DNA of 64,000 nt from Argentina anserina (taxonomy: Eukaryota; Streptophyta; Magnoliopsida; Rosales; Rosaceae), in assembly GCF_933775445.1 (NCBI RefSeq), contig NC_065873.1:29822001-29886000 (forward strand), written 5' to 3'. Within the stretch, counting starts at the first letter, position 1, and every line of letters begins with the position of its first letter. Positions 1 through 11,741 of the stretch are shown here, one piece after another. A model generated the notes under the pieces. It was not told the DNA's origin and searched no databases. It saw only the letters and a program-made list of their open reading frames with translations. The translations under genes were made by a program, and so were the position numbers.

Positions 1-118
1 AGAGGAACATATATTACTTCTAGCTAGTCAAGTTTAATTAATGGACACTTGATCTAGAACGTAACTTATCGAGGATTAGCTAAAGCAAGCTAGCTACTAG
101 ATAGGGAAGGTTAATTAA

Positions 119-585
119 TCAAGTCATTTGAAGATTGAGGGTGTTGAGCATTGACCATTCGCCACTTGGCCTTCCAAGCGTGAACTCTAGGTTAAGATAC
201 ATATGATCCGAAGATGACAACGAGCTACAATCCAACCGGCGGCCTGATCCCGAATCCTCTTCCCCCACCTAATCGTTTCAGATAAACTTATATCATTCAC
301 CATGATACGTTAATGCATCTTAATAATTTGTAGGTATGCAATTTAAAGGGATTTTGGTAAATTATTATGATGTGCGACTATGTATACTACCTTGGTACCA
401 TTTGAGGATGAGGAATGAGAATACGTCAAAAAATCTCCATGACTTGGTTTGCAGCTGCCATTTGTCTCGCTTGTAGAATTCCATGATTCTCTGCTCACAA
501 GTAGTTTCAAGCTAGTGATCAAAAACTTGAATTATATATCAAAATAATCAAAATTTCTAATATAAAACCAATTACATATACTCTG

Positions 586-625
<40 letters not shown>

Positions 626-1756
626 TGTCCTTTACTTTTATATAAATTGCAGTCAAAGAGATAGTAAGTGAACATTATTGCTCCCTGCCATGGAGTCAAC
701 AAATGCATCAATTTGAGGCCAAGACATTATTAGACACAAGATGCCAAGCAATCTCTTCTCATGAAATATCAAAGTTGCTGTAGACTTGTAGTTGATTTCT
801 TTTCTTCATTATGATCGAGAGATTCCTTATGATCTATTCGATCTCTAGCTAGCTACCAATTAACTGTAGCCATTTAATTTGTAGTTAAAATCCTGTTAGG
901 GCACATTGGGACTACTATGGAGCTAGCTTAGCTAGAAGACCGTTGACGTAAATCACGTTATAGCGTTTCATGCTAGTATGAAATGACAAACCCTAGCAAA
1001 TTATTTAACTAAGTAACTTCATTAAAATCAATGAGCATTGAGATGCCTCCAGCAATAAATGATCAACACCTGAAACTACGACAGACACCATGTTGGACTT
1101 GGACCAAACCTATATATAGAAAACAAAAAGGAAAGGGTCTATAATTAATCTCCCAAAGGCATAAACATGCCAATATTCGTGCATGTATGTCTGTATATAT
1201 TGAATATCTATCCATTTTGCAGAGCCAAAGAAGATCAGGTGATCTGGTGATATGAGTCACGTTTATATCATAAATATGAATCGAATTAGCTACCTGCTGG
1301 GATTTTGCAGAAGCAGAGCTGGACGTGAATCCATAGCTTTCTCAGAATCACAGAGTAGTACTGATCCATTTACTTGAACATTATTATTTCCTGGATTTTG
1401 GTCCAAACCAATATTATATATCTGCTGCCCTTCATGACCTGCAACCAGAGTAATTGTAGATAGATCGATCAGCTGTAGCTATTAATGATCGTGGTCTTGC
1501 TTTTCCAGACACCAACCTAAAATAATTCACTTGACATGGATCGTACTGAGTAGTGAGTACTCAGTTTCAATTCCAGGCATTTTGTTTTAGTCTAGTTGGG
1601 TCAAAATAATGATAATAGAGGGTAGCTAGAGTACACTGTCCCACTAAGATCGCCGGGCTCCGAAACAAAGAGAACAATGGAAAATAGAAATATATGGGGC
1701 CGGTCTTCCGAGAAAGAGATCGATCATGCTAATATATATGAATATCAGAGTTAGAC

Positions 1757-1800
<44 letters not shown>

Positions 1801-2843
1801 CAAATTCCGGCCATTATTTACCTATTCCTTTGTGGTCTGTGCTCTTCACTGTTCTATACATCTGCATGATATCAAAAATTACACAAATTAAACAAAAAAG
1901 AAAAAACATGAGAAAAGGTCCACATTGCTAAGATTACTCCCTCTAGATGCCATTTTGTCCTTACATCCCGTGTTGTTTACCCCCCCCCCCCCCCCCCACT
2001 AGAAATGAATCATTCCAATGTCATTTATATGTTAAATGCAGAATATGCAGAGTAATTAGTTGAAGCATCCTCAAATTTATAAATTAAGAAAACCAAATGC
2101 TATCAGCTATGACTATGTTTTTATTCAAAGCAAACAAGATTGAGCACAGTTTAAGCTAGCCCACCTGCAAATGACTCTTCACGTGAGCAAGAGTTAGATC
2201 CTTCACATTCATCAACTCCAGCACCGACTTTGGCGTTGCTCCTGCAGATGGATTTCATTTCCAAGAGAAATGGTAACTAACTAATTAGAAATGCAACTTA
2301 TTTAATCTATATTAAACAAATATGAATATATATATATAAGTGTATCTTACTTTCATGACCGCCGAGAAGCTGAACTGCATGAACGAAATGGGCATGAAGG
2401 GTGGTAGTCCACCGCATCCTCGGAGCTCTGACGCTTCTTTTCACATTCCCGACTGTTCTGGCGCTTCTTTTGAACTGTCGGCCGTAGATTTGAGGATGGT
2501 GATGGTGATGATGGTTGAAGTTTCTTGGCAGTAGAGGTGTTGAACTAGTACTATTACTAATGATATCCTTCATTTCAAGACCTAAACTCAAATTTGGCTC
2601 GGGCTCAGCGGAAGCGGGATTATAACTAGTCCTGTGATCTAAGTGGTAGAGAGCATTTTCATGACTCAAATCACTCCCACTGCTAGCGGAGTCGGTGGTT
2701 GAGCTCCTATCACCGTTAAGTGCTTTTCTTGCTAAAGCCGTCTCGTAGTGATCTGACGGTGGGCTGATCTGTAAAGAGAGATCAGGCAAAGGTGAAGAAG
2801 TAGTTCTCATTATATGGTTTGAGTTCGAGCTCAGGTACATCAT
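119..2843 (-). CDS. KAN4 (ATS): KANADI4/ABERRANT TESTA SHAPE-type GARP transcription factor
   Basis: Six exons on the minus strand: 2843-2351, 2241-2165, 1861-1822, 1438-1294, 490-391 and 268-119. All borders are GT..AG and phases agree, giving 334 residues. The GARP (G2-like Myb) domain spans about residues 135-196, with RAPRMRWTTTLHAHFVHAVQ in exon 1, then KSVLELMNVKDLTLAHVKSH in exon 2 and the MYRTVK end in exon 3. The N-terminus carries PDLSLQISPPS and GDRSST..SGSDLSHEN blocks as in Arabidopsis ATS. NLSLGLE (84-90) is an LxLxL EAR-type repression motif, and residues 111-116 are six histidines. The C-terminus ends in LNLEFTLGRPS, a KANADI hallmark. Family role: nuclear repressor that sets abaxial polarity and ovule integument boundaries. 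At 334 residues it is longer than I recall for Arabidopsis ATS (about 276). The ATG at 2843 opens MMYLSS, matching the MM start of ATS. Introns 2-4 hold long TA and C tracts. Confidence 0.93.
589..621. repeat. (TA)n microsatellite in KAN4 intron 4
   Basis: An uninterrupted alternating TA run of about 16 repeats lies between exons 5 and 4 of the KANADI gene. A second TA run lies in intron 3 at about 1761-1797. Both are likely to vary in length between individuals. Confidence 0.95.
1980..1997. repeat. C18 homopolymer in KAN4 intron 2
   Basis: Eighteen consecutive C on the plus strand (G on the transcribed sense strand) sit in intron 2 between exons at 2165 and 1861. Such runs are often mis-sized by sequencing, so the length should be treated as approximate. 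Confidence 0.9.
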
Positions 2844-2962
2844 GAGGATGAAGAACTGAATAAACGGTAACTGTGGTGATTATAAGGTGGTAATGAGTGC
2901 CTTATGATTTGCACTGCACTGGGGTTTTAGAAAGTGATGGATGAAGAGGCCGGAGATAGGCT

Positions 2963-2968
2963 TTATAA
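2963..2968 (-). promoter_or_regulatory. Possible TATA box of the KAN4 gene
   Basis: On the minus strand this reads TATAAA within CTTTTATAAAGCC, about 120 bases upstream of the ATG at 2843. The position is plausible for a core promoter with a short leader. No transcript start is visible, and a longer leader reaching the GA tract at 3237 is equally possible. Confidence 0.35.
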
Positions 2969-3236
2969 AAGTAGTACTAGATAGATATATAAGAAGATCA
3001 ATCTAAAATCTTAAAACATAGAAAACTGGCTGGGGGTGAGCGCAGGTAGTACTCGATCAGAGAGAGAATGCTAGAAATGAGAAAGGAACTCAGTCTTTTT
3101 GGGAACAAGGATTGAAGGAAAAGTTAATGAAAGGGAGGAACTATGTATCTAACAGGGGTGCTATAGCTGCAGTGGAAGGTTCAGTAGTAGTAGAGACTTG
3201 AGAGTCCATACACATATGACACAGACAGAGACTCAC

Positions 3237-3261
3237 AGAGAGAGAGAGAGAGAGAGAGAGG
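3237..3261. repeat. (GA)n microsatellite upstream of KAN4
   Basis: About twelve GA repeats lie roughly 400 bases upstream of the KANADI start. On the sense strand this is a CT tract, common in plant 5' leaders and promoters. Confidence 0.9.
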
Positions 3262-6200
3262 GCCCTGTTTTGGGTTTTATGGTAGAGAGATCGATTAGCT
3301 AAGAGAGAGTGAAAACGAAGTGGCAATAGGATATAATGGAGGTTTCTGCAGGGAGGAATGGTTGGAATTCGAGAAAACAAAAGGGCCACTGTTTAATATT
3401 CCAATCGCATCCATCTCATTTATATTTCACGGATCGATTGTGACCCATATGATTTAAAATCCCTACCCATGGATCGAATTACTTTTGGACACGTCGGATA
3501 CGTAATGGACACGCAGATGGACACCCTCCAAGTTGGGTTGTTCAGTTCGCTCCTCCTCTTCTTCTTCTTCTTCTTTATTGATTGCTTATTCTTCTGCTCT
3601 GTTCTTCGGTAGTTCAGTTGCTTCTTTTTGGAGTTCCGCCCAAGATTAGTTTGATGATTCTTGTTGTTGTCTATGAAATTGGGTACATATAAAGGGCTCT
3701 CTACTTCTGTGTGATTGTGTAGTATATGGTATATTCAAAGCAAGTGTTAGGTGGCGGCGGGTGTTGAAGAATGAAGAAACCAAGCGGTGAGGTTTTATGA
3801 GTTATGACTTATGAGGCCGAAAATGACTTGTGTTAGGATGAGTAGATAATAAGATAATTATGCTTTTGTACCCATCAAGTGCTCCAACTTGTAGTTACAA
3901 AATAAAACAATATTTCAATTCCAGTTTCCATGAATTTTGACTTAGTTTTTAACTATTATTGAAAATTGAACACAAATTTTAGGCACCTAAATTGGCAAAT
4001 TTTATGCTTCCTTCTTCAATAATTAAGTTTATAAGTGGTTCTTTATATTTATTTACATGTCAATAAGTGTAGCAATATTTTTTAATTATTTAATAATATA
4101 TATTAAAAATAATATTTAATTAACGTGTCTATCATGTGTCCGTGTCTAATTTTTATTTCATTTAACGTGTCCACGTATCGTATTGTGTCTAATACGAATA
4201 CGAACGTGCTACTTAGTTTCTACCCGATATTATTGTAATATGTTCTTTTTTTATATAACAAGATGTATCTTTTGTTTACATGAGAATATTTCCATATTTC
4301 TTCATGATATTGACTGGCAGGCCAAAAATATCCTCATTCAAAGATGCATGTTGACCTACCTATCTAGCCCTATTCATGAGTTTCTTCAATTGCAGACATG
4401 GCATGAACCGCATCAGGTTCCATTGTAGAACATCCAACCTCGATCCAGAACATCATTTAAAAATGAATATAACTACATATAAACATGTGACTCGTAAAAC
4501 TTCGTATAATTAATTTCCTTAATCAGTTAATAGCCTAATCAACTTAACTAATTAGACGAACTATGAACTGAAGCCAGCTAGCTGATCATCTTCGTACCTA
4601 GGGCATGCAAGTTTGCCTTCGATAGTTATATACCTCTATATCTAGTCATTGACCGGTGACCTACTGGTTAATACAAGTTTTTCAATCATAATTGAGCTGT
4701 ACACGTGCGAACGCTGAGGAAATATCAGCTAATTAGGAGAGCTCGATCAGTCGACCTTGATTAGCAGGACCAGTTTAGATTAGAACTGCATGCATGAGTT
4801 GAATTTGAACCATATATGGTGTCGTTAGAACTAAGGAATGGCACGAACGGAGAATATGTATGAAGTATGATTGAAATGAAGCACATATATAGAATAGAAG
4901 GTGTAGTGATATATTTAGAGGAGTGAAACTAGGTCATGTCAGAGTGGCTGGGTTGTCCAGCGACACCAGGGTCGCAGAGGCACATGCAAACGCTGATTCT
5001 GACTCCGACCTAGCTAGCCTCTGCATGCAATCGAGTCTTGATCCCACGCGCTGGCTTGAAGCAATCAAAGTCCAAACCTCTGGTGGAGGAGCAGCGCGTG
5101 GCGGAAGAGAGAACGTGGCCGGGAAACAAGGTAGGGGAGTTTGAACGGCTAGTATTTGTCCGATCCACAGTGTTCGATCGTCGTCCCCAATATTCCCTCT
5201 CCATGTCGCAAGTAAATAGTATTCCTTGGCCAAACCAAAACCAAACTCATCTGTCTGTCGAGCCCCTCCCGCCAGCGCGTGGAGTCCCACGCTCGAATTC
5301 ATTCAAATTATATATATAAATCAACAAATATGTGAAGGTAGGAGAAGCAAGGATCGATCGGAGGACCATATTCCTCGGCGTCAACATGGGTTGTGGTCAC
5401 GTGACAGATGGACGTGACCTTGTCTAAGCAACAAGCTCTTTGTTTGTTCTCTTCTATTGGACTCTTATAGGTTGATTCTCCTCCTTCCATGACTTTCTTA
5501 AATTAATCCGACTTGTTTATAATGATGATCACAGAAACAACAAGATATGACTAACAATAACCAAAAAGAATGCATAGCTTAATCATTTGTTAATAGTTAT
5601 CGGAGCCCCGGTCAGCGCCTGATGCGCTCTAGATTCTCCGGGAAATGATACTCACTTACTTAATAATTAGTAAGTAGCTTCAAGTTTAAGGGAGGGGAGG
5701 CCTTTTCATATCACATATATTCCTTGGTATGTATCCTCATGTTGTTTGGATTATTGAATAATAAGGTTGCAGGATTTAATATGCGGTCAACATGTCTCTC
5801 TATGGCTTAGTTATGATCTATCACTACTTACTTGCGATGTTGTCAAATGCATGCCTGCTTGTGCTTTTATTCCCATCGATATTCCATGCTTTTGTCTCAT
5901 AACGAAACCACCATGCATCGATCTCCTTTCTATTCTACATATTTTAATCTTCAAGAGGATATCTTTAGCTACAAATTAACGTCTTCCCTTCCTGGTCGAC
6001 AAGAACCCAATTTTATTGAGTCTACGTTGTGAACAATTCAAAACACTACTATATATTCCCATCTCATGTGCCACCTACCCTAGCTTTGGTATTTTTTCAA
6101 CAAGGGGTTTTAAACAAACCTCAATAAAAATAGACAGGATGGGCAGATGTATATATATACTAGCTAGTCGTATAGTTTGATTTAATTTTAACCATTACAA

Positions 6201-8580
6201 CCCTTCAGACAGTTCTTGTTGTTTATTTTTCTCAAATACATTAAATCATTAATTACAGAGAATAGATGAAGAAGTGAAGAACTAGCCAAATTTTGTTGAC
6301 TCTCGAACCGACTGTTGAGTTTACATTCAGTTATGAAGATGTGTATTAATTGATATGCTAATTATTACAAGTTTGTAAACTATTTCCGTATATATCTATG
6401 TGTTTCAAGTTCTTCTTCGCATTTCTTGGTTTAGTCAAGTAAGGATTTAGCTAGCAACCGCGTACCGTCATTAGCTATATTATTGCTTACCACAGCGCAG
6501 TATATCTATACGTCTTGAAATATGCTGGTTGCTTCTGTTTTACAGTACTTACGGTCAGAGGCTTCCGGAAAAGATCATATGATTTTCTAATGCCCACTCT
6601 ATATTTCACCTCCCTCACGCATATACCACGTGCTACAGACCTGTATGTCTACATGACATGCATATATTGAGATCTAAACCGACATTTAAAGATAGCTGGC
6701 TACGAGTTTTTACAATAAACTATCTAGCTGGTTATATTTAGGTTAGAATGAAAGGTTTTGATCGAGCAGCAAAGATTGTAGAAGATTTCGAAAATCATGA
6801 AGTTTGATCAGTCTTGATCATTTAATTTGCACTTCCGATCTGCACATTATTAATTTGTATAAACTCACAAGTTACTTCATAATAGTGCAAATAACAGTTC
6901 TAATGTAAGATTAATATTAGGATTGAGCCCTAGTGTAAGAGTGAGGTAAACCAATATATAATAGCTAGTGACTGATCAATTATTCGATCACAACCTGTGA
7001 TTAAATATTGTCCTTGGCTTTACAAACATCAGTAACTTAATTAATGAACCATGAATTAAAAAGAAATTAAACCAGTTTCTCTGCTAGCTAGTTGATCAGG
7101 ATTCAGAGATGAATCTATAAAATAAAGAGAAGAATATTAGTTTGTTCATGGCGATTCGCAAGATAAGGATACAGCCATACAAGCATGTGTAGGTTTGCTT
7201 TGAGATTTGAATAAATTCTTAATTCTCACATCTGACCACCTTCTTCTGCTTCGATCTCTTTCCCTTGAGTACTAACGATACGACAAAACAGAAAGGAAGG
7301 AATCACCGGAATCAACGCCGTTTAGGCTGACGTGCCCCGTCACATTGCATCGAATATCTTTGTTTAAGCGAACAAGGGAATAATAACAATAAAATGCCAA
7401 TTCATGCATGGCGCGCCTTCCCTTCATCATCCTCGTCGTCTAGGGTTTCTGGTTTCTGTGAATGAATTCTGGCAATAAAAATGTGTTATTGTGTGATACG
7501 AGACATGCATTTCTCTTCTCAAGGCCTCGGAAATTAAAGCAAGACGATCAGGCTAGGGTTGGCAAGCTGACAGCTAGCTGGCAAATAGTTACTCATTCTC
7601 CCAGGCCCTCCAATAATATGATCATGATGAGATAATGATCAAGGTTCAAGCAAACTAGCTGATCGATCGATTAACAATAATTTATGCAGGTAGTCGATCC
7701 CTTCAAAACACAAATCAAAAGGTTTCTTTTCTTTCTCTCACTTTTGGGTAAATACAGGCACCATTGATCAAATATTCTACAGATCGATGCCGGTGAAATG
7801 ATGTCAAAAGTTTATTTAGAGAAGAAAATGTAACGACCCTAAAATTTCAAGCCTAAAAACTCAAAATTTCAAAGTCGTTAGAACACCAAAACAATCTCAA
7901 TGAAATCGAAATCATTTAACGTGCACAGCGGATCATCACTGAGTTCTCAATACAACTCAGAAAACCAATTATTACAAACCAAACTTATAATTCAACATTA
8001 TATCAGTTGGAAATGTATAATCCTCACAAGATAGTCACACCAAATCCTCACGCAAGCTGGAGATAAATAACTTCAAGTCCTCTGAGCGGTCCGTCAATTC
8101 CCGCTAATCCACACATGCGGAGTTATCCACTACACCATCGAATTGGTGCACCGGGATTGTAAACACAAACCCGGTAAGCTTTACAGCTCGTATGAGTCAA
8201 ATGAAAATATATAACTCGCATATCAATATTTACGAAAATCCACAAATCAAACAAATATAAATGCATTCATGAGTCAGTGGACGGCCCATCTGGTTGTCCC
8301 AAAGAAAAAGAACCGCTCATGAGAAATTAAGTAACCCTTCTGGTTACTCAAATGCATTTATAATACGGGTACCAAGAACGCTGGTACACATCTGTTACCC
8401 CTCTCGTAATACACCGCCGATATTGGATAGCCACCCGCTACCCAACATCCAAAACAATCTGAGTACCCATGAGCAGATAACCACCCGTTACCTCACATGC
8501 AGTACTAAGGCAGACAGACTAGAGCTCTAACTGTATCGTAACTTTCGCCCGGCCAAAGGCTAGGTTCCGACTTGCCAAAC

Positions 8581-9022
8581 ACGTACAATAATCTCACATC
8601 ATATTGTACCAATCACGTCCGAAGACAAATCAACATTTTAACAATCTCAATGTTAAAAATCACGTACAATAATCTCACATCATATTGTACCAAAAATCAT
8701 GTCCGAAGACAAATCAACATTTTAACAATCTCAATGTTAAAATCACGTACAATAATCTCACATCATATTGTACAAATCAAAATCACATGCTCGATATTTA
8801 AATCTCGTCATCGAAATGACATAATCACGATAAAATCATAACAGTATATTATATAGCAAACTATATATATATATATATGTACATATTTACCATTTATACA
8901 ATATATATATAATCCATTATATCGTATACATGTCATATTTCATAAACACGTCCGAAGACAAAACATTTTAACAAACTCATGTTAAAACCACGTACAATAA
9001 TCACACCTCATATTGTACAAAA
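8581..9022. repeat. Tandem ~81-83 bp repeat inside the solo LTR
   Basis: A module starting ACGTACAATAATCTCACATC and continuing through CGTCCGAAGACAAATCAACA recurs at 8581, 8662 and 8745 (third copy partial). A diverged and shuffled copy lies at about 8947-9022, after an AT-rich spacer. The same spacer type (TATATAGCAAACTATATATA) also appears twice, at 8850 and 9097, so the whole ~250-bp block seems to have been duplicated and then eroded. Confidence 0.8.
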
Positions 9023-9410
9023 ATCACATCACATGCTCAACATTTAATTCTCGTCATTCGAAATGACCAATTCTAATGAATTCATAACAGTATATAATAT
9101 AGCAAACTATATATATATGTACTTATTACCATTTATACGATATATATGTAATCCACTATATTGTATACGTGTCGAAATTCAATATTAAAAACTCTTGCAA
9201 AACTCTTGGAATCACCGCAAGGGTAGATTCGTAAATAAGTGAGATTTTACTCACTTTCTTTCCTGCGTGCAACTTCCACGATCCTGAAAGTAATTTCCTC
9301 ACTCGTTTCGTCAGTCACCTAATAGCACGATAAATGCTTAGAAAATGATACTTAAAATATCAGGTGATGAGTTCAGCACGGCTAAATGTTGTTCATAAAA
9401 CATTGTTCAC

Positions 9411-9660
9411 GGAACACTGTTAATGTTTACTAATCACTGTTTTTACTAAACCACTGTTCACAGTTACTGTTTTACCAAAACACTGTTTAAAAGTTACTGT
9501 TTTACCATGACACTGTTCACATTTACTGTTACAGACCACTATTTACAGTTACTGTTACAGATCACTATTCACATTTACTGTTACAGATTACTATTTACAG
9601 TTACTGTTACAGATCACTATTCACAGTTACTGTTACATATCACTATTCATGCGGAGTTAC
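9411..9660. repeat. Short-period CACTGTTCACAGTTACTGTT repeat in the solo LTR
   Basis: Roughly ten imperfect copies of a 24-27 base unit, with cores TTACTGTTACAG and ATCACTATTCACA, run head to tail. They account for the repetitive open frame on the plus strand at 9507-9755, which is not a gene. Confidence 0.85.
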
Positions 9661-10526
9661 TATTCATTCGGCGTTACTGTTCATCGACCGCCACCAATCA
9701 TCACCAAATTTCACCACCACAACCTAAACAACATTTCCAACAATTTCCTAGTTGACACCAAGGTCTAAATCCGAGTCTAAATAGTCCAAACAACGAAGAA
9801 CATGAAATCGGCACTATTCACAACTCCTAGAAATTGAAATTTTGATTCGGGTACTTACACTTCGATTTGGCTCAATTCCTTTTGTGGGAATGTTGCTGGG
9901 ACTGAGACAAGCAAAACCCCCCAAGAATCTTGAGCCATGGTGGCCGGAGGAGGCGGCGCCGCCACAGCAGTAACTTCCGGCGGTTGCTACACCGTGTGTG
10001 GTTGTCGCCGGAGTGCAAGGCGTAGCCCAAAAGATGGAGCTCGTCGAGCCCGTCAGTTTGATAGGTGACACGACACGAGGCGACGTCGGATGGTGGAGAA
10101 ATCGGCCGGAGAAAGTTTTTGGGTCGGGTGAACAGTACCCCGATCTGATTTTTAGAAAAAATCTGATTTTCTGATTTTTAATCTCCTCTCCTTCCTTTTA
10201 TACTATTTCCAAAATCGGAAACGAACTTCCGACGTTAATAACTTTTGCATCCGACGTCCGATTCGAACGCATGACGTGTCCACGAATTCGTATCGATGAG
10301 CTCTACGACTTTCGTGAAGGAAGTTTTTGCAACCGAGCGACGTAATAAAAGTCGATCTATACGTTGCGGTAACGTTACGTTTTCTAATTAAACGATCCGA
10401 GAACGTTTCCGTTTTTGTTTTGAAATGTCGCAAACCTCCAATTGTCGTCTTGAATTAATTTCACAAGTTTAACACTTAAAAAATACTCGACATTTAGTTT
10501 CTAAAAATTCGGGTTATTACAGAAAA

Positions 10527-11741
10527 TCAAGGAATGAGGTCAGACCATACGCATGAAACCTCGAAAAACCCTTAAATCTATCCTTATAAAATTGGCGGAT
10601 AGGCTGATACCTTAATTTCTTAATAAGGGTCAGTAACTCTGTATATGTATCTCAGTATATGTTAACTTTCTAATTCATTACATTATATGCATGTCTGTCT
10701 ATGAAGGTTGATATGTAATTGCCTCCTTGGCTTGAATTTGCCCTCTATGAATGAATTCTCACTTCAAGAAAAAATAACCAACTCATGATGGTATTTTCAA
10801 TGAGTTCCGGCCGGGCGGATTTGTGGCCTCTTGTTTTATAGCTAAAATTATAACCACATTAATGTACATTAGATCTAATAGCAATTAACGGCCGAGATAA
10901 GTCATAAGATATAGATTATTATTTATTATTTTTATTTTATTGATTTGGAATCTCTAACCATTAAATACATAATCAATATTAATGATAATGCACGATTTTG
11001 GACATTAGTTATCATGAAAAAATTGTTTCCTATTGGAAATCTACTACTGTAAAGGAAAGTAAAACTTGTTCCTCATGAATCAAACTCATACACCAAATAT
11101 CATACAACACGTCGGAAAGAAAAGAAAAAAATGGTTGAATTGAACTTAATTGCTAAGACGAAATTCAATGACAAATGAAATGAAACAGTACTTATATTTT
11201 GATAAATTATTTGATCTTGAACATGCTATTCTCAAGATATCAATGCAGCTCCAAAAATATGCCTGTATAGTCTCCAAGCATTTGGTCTGCTGCTGTAATC
11301 TCAAGTTCTTAACCATCCCTAAAGAAATTAGTTCTCAATGTTTTTCCCTTGTCATGTTCGAAAAGAAATGAAAAAACCTGTAGCATAACTATGAACCATG
11401 AATATACTGTAATGAATTAGAAAGTTAACATGTCATGCATGTGTGGTTTAAGTGCAGCTTTCATGCGCATCCAAAATCACAGCACCCTAATCCCACCATA
11501 TTGTTATTTCTCACAAGCACCATCAAAGAAAAATACATGATGGGCCGCAGTGTGCTCCACTGTCTCGTGAGAGTACACACATCATATAAGTAAGCCCAGA
11601 AAAGGGCCCATATTAAAAAGCCCACAACCCGACTCGACATTGGTGCAGTCACCCAATTCTAAAGCTCAGATCGTACCCGAAGTCGGAGACTGAGAAATCG
11701 AGTCGAGTCTGAGAGAGAGTGAGGAAGAAAGGAGACGGAGG
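10527..11741. other. Intergenic DNA between solo LTR and TMEM147
   Basis: AT-rich unique-looking sequence with no recognisable gene. The last 100 bases before 11742 are GA- and C-rich and probably form the TMEM147 promoter and leader. Short frames at 11150-11371 and 11461-11652 look accidental. Confidence 0.5.

Larger units (their letters stand above)
2844..7823. other. Gene-poor stretch: KAN4 upstream region and AT-rich intergenic DNA
   Basis: Immediately upstream of KAN4 are a (GA)n tract at 3237-3261 and CTT-rich DNA near 3555, typical of plant promoters and 5' leaders. Several short open frames occur, such as 4923-5319 on both strands. They overlap each other, look like no known family and have no splice-consistent partners, so I call no gene. 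No tRNA, rRNA or microRNA precursor was recognised. Confidence 0.6.
7829..10521. mobile_element. Solo LTR of an LTR retrotransposon, 2693 bp, with 5-bp target duplication
   Basis: The element begins TGTAACGACCC and ends GGGTTATTACA, so it has the TG..CA ends of an LTR with the short inverted repeat TGTAA/TTACA. It is flanked on both sides by GAAAA (7824-7828 and 10522-10526), a perfect 5-bp target site duplication. There is no primer-binding site, gag, protease, reverse transcriptase or integrase between the flanks, so this is one LTR left after recombination between two. The length and the TGTAACGACCC start suggest a Ty3/Gypsy lineage, which is an inference. Short open frames inside (8294-8530, 9814-10071 and others) resemble no known protein. 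Internal tandem repeats are listed separately. Confidence 0.88.

Noticed and set aside
4923..5319. Overlapping frames on both strands, up to 122 codons
   Set aside because: No known motifs, frames mutually overlapping, no splice partners and no promoter signal.
8294..8841. Open frames of 78 and 89 codons inside the LTR
   Set aside because: They translate the LTR tandem repeats and have no gag or polymerase similarity.
9814..10433. Minus-strand frames of 85 and 76 codons near the LTR 3' end
   Set aside because: They fall within the solo LTR, are Gly/Ser-rich with no recognised domain, and have no introns or partners consistent with a gene.
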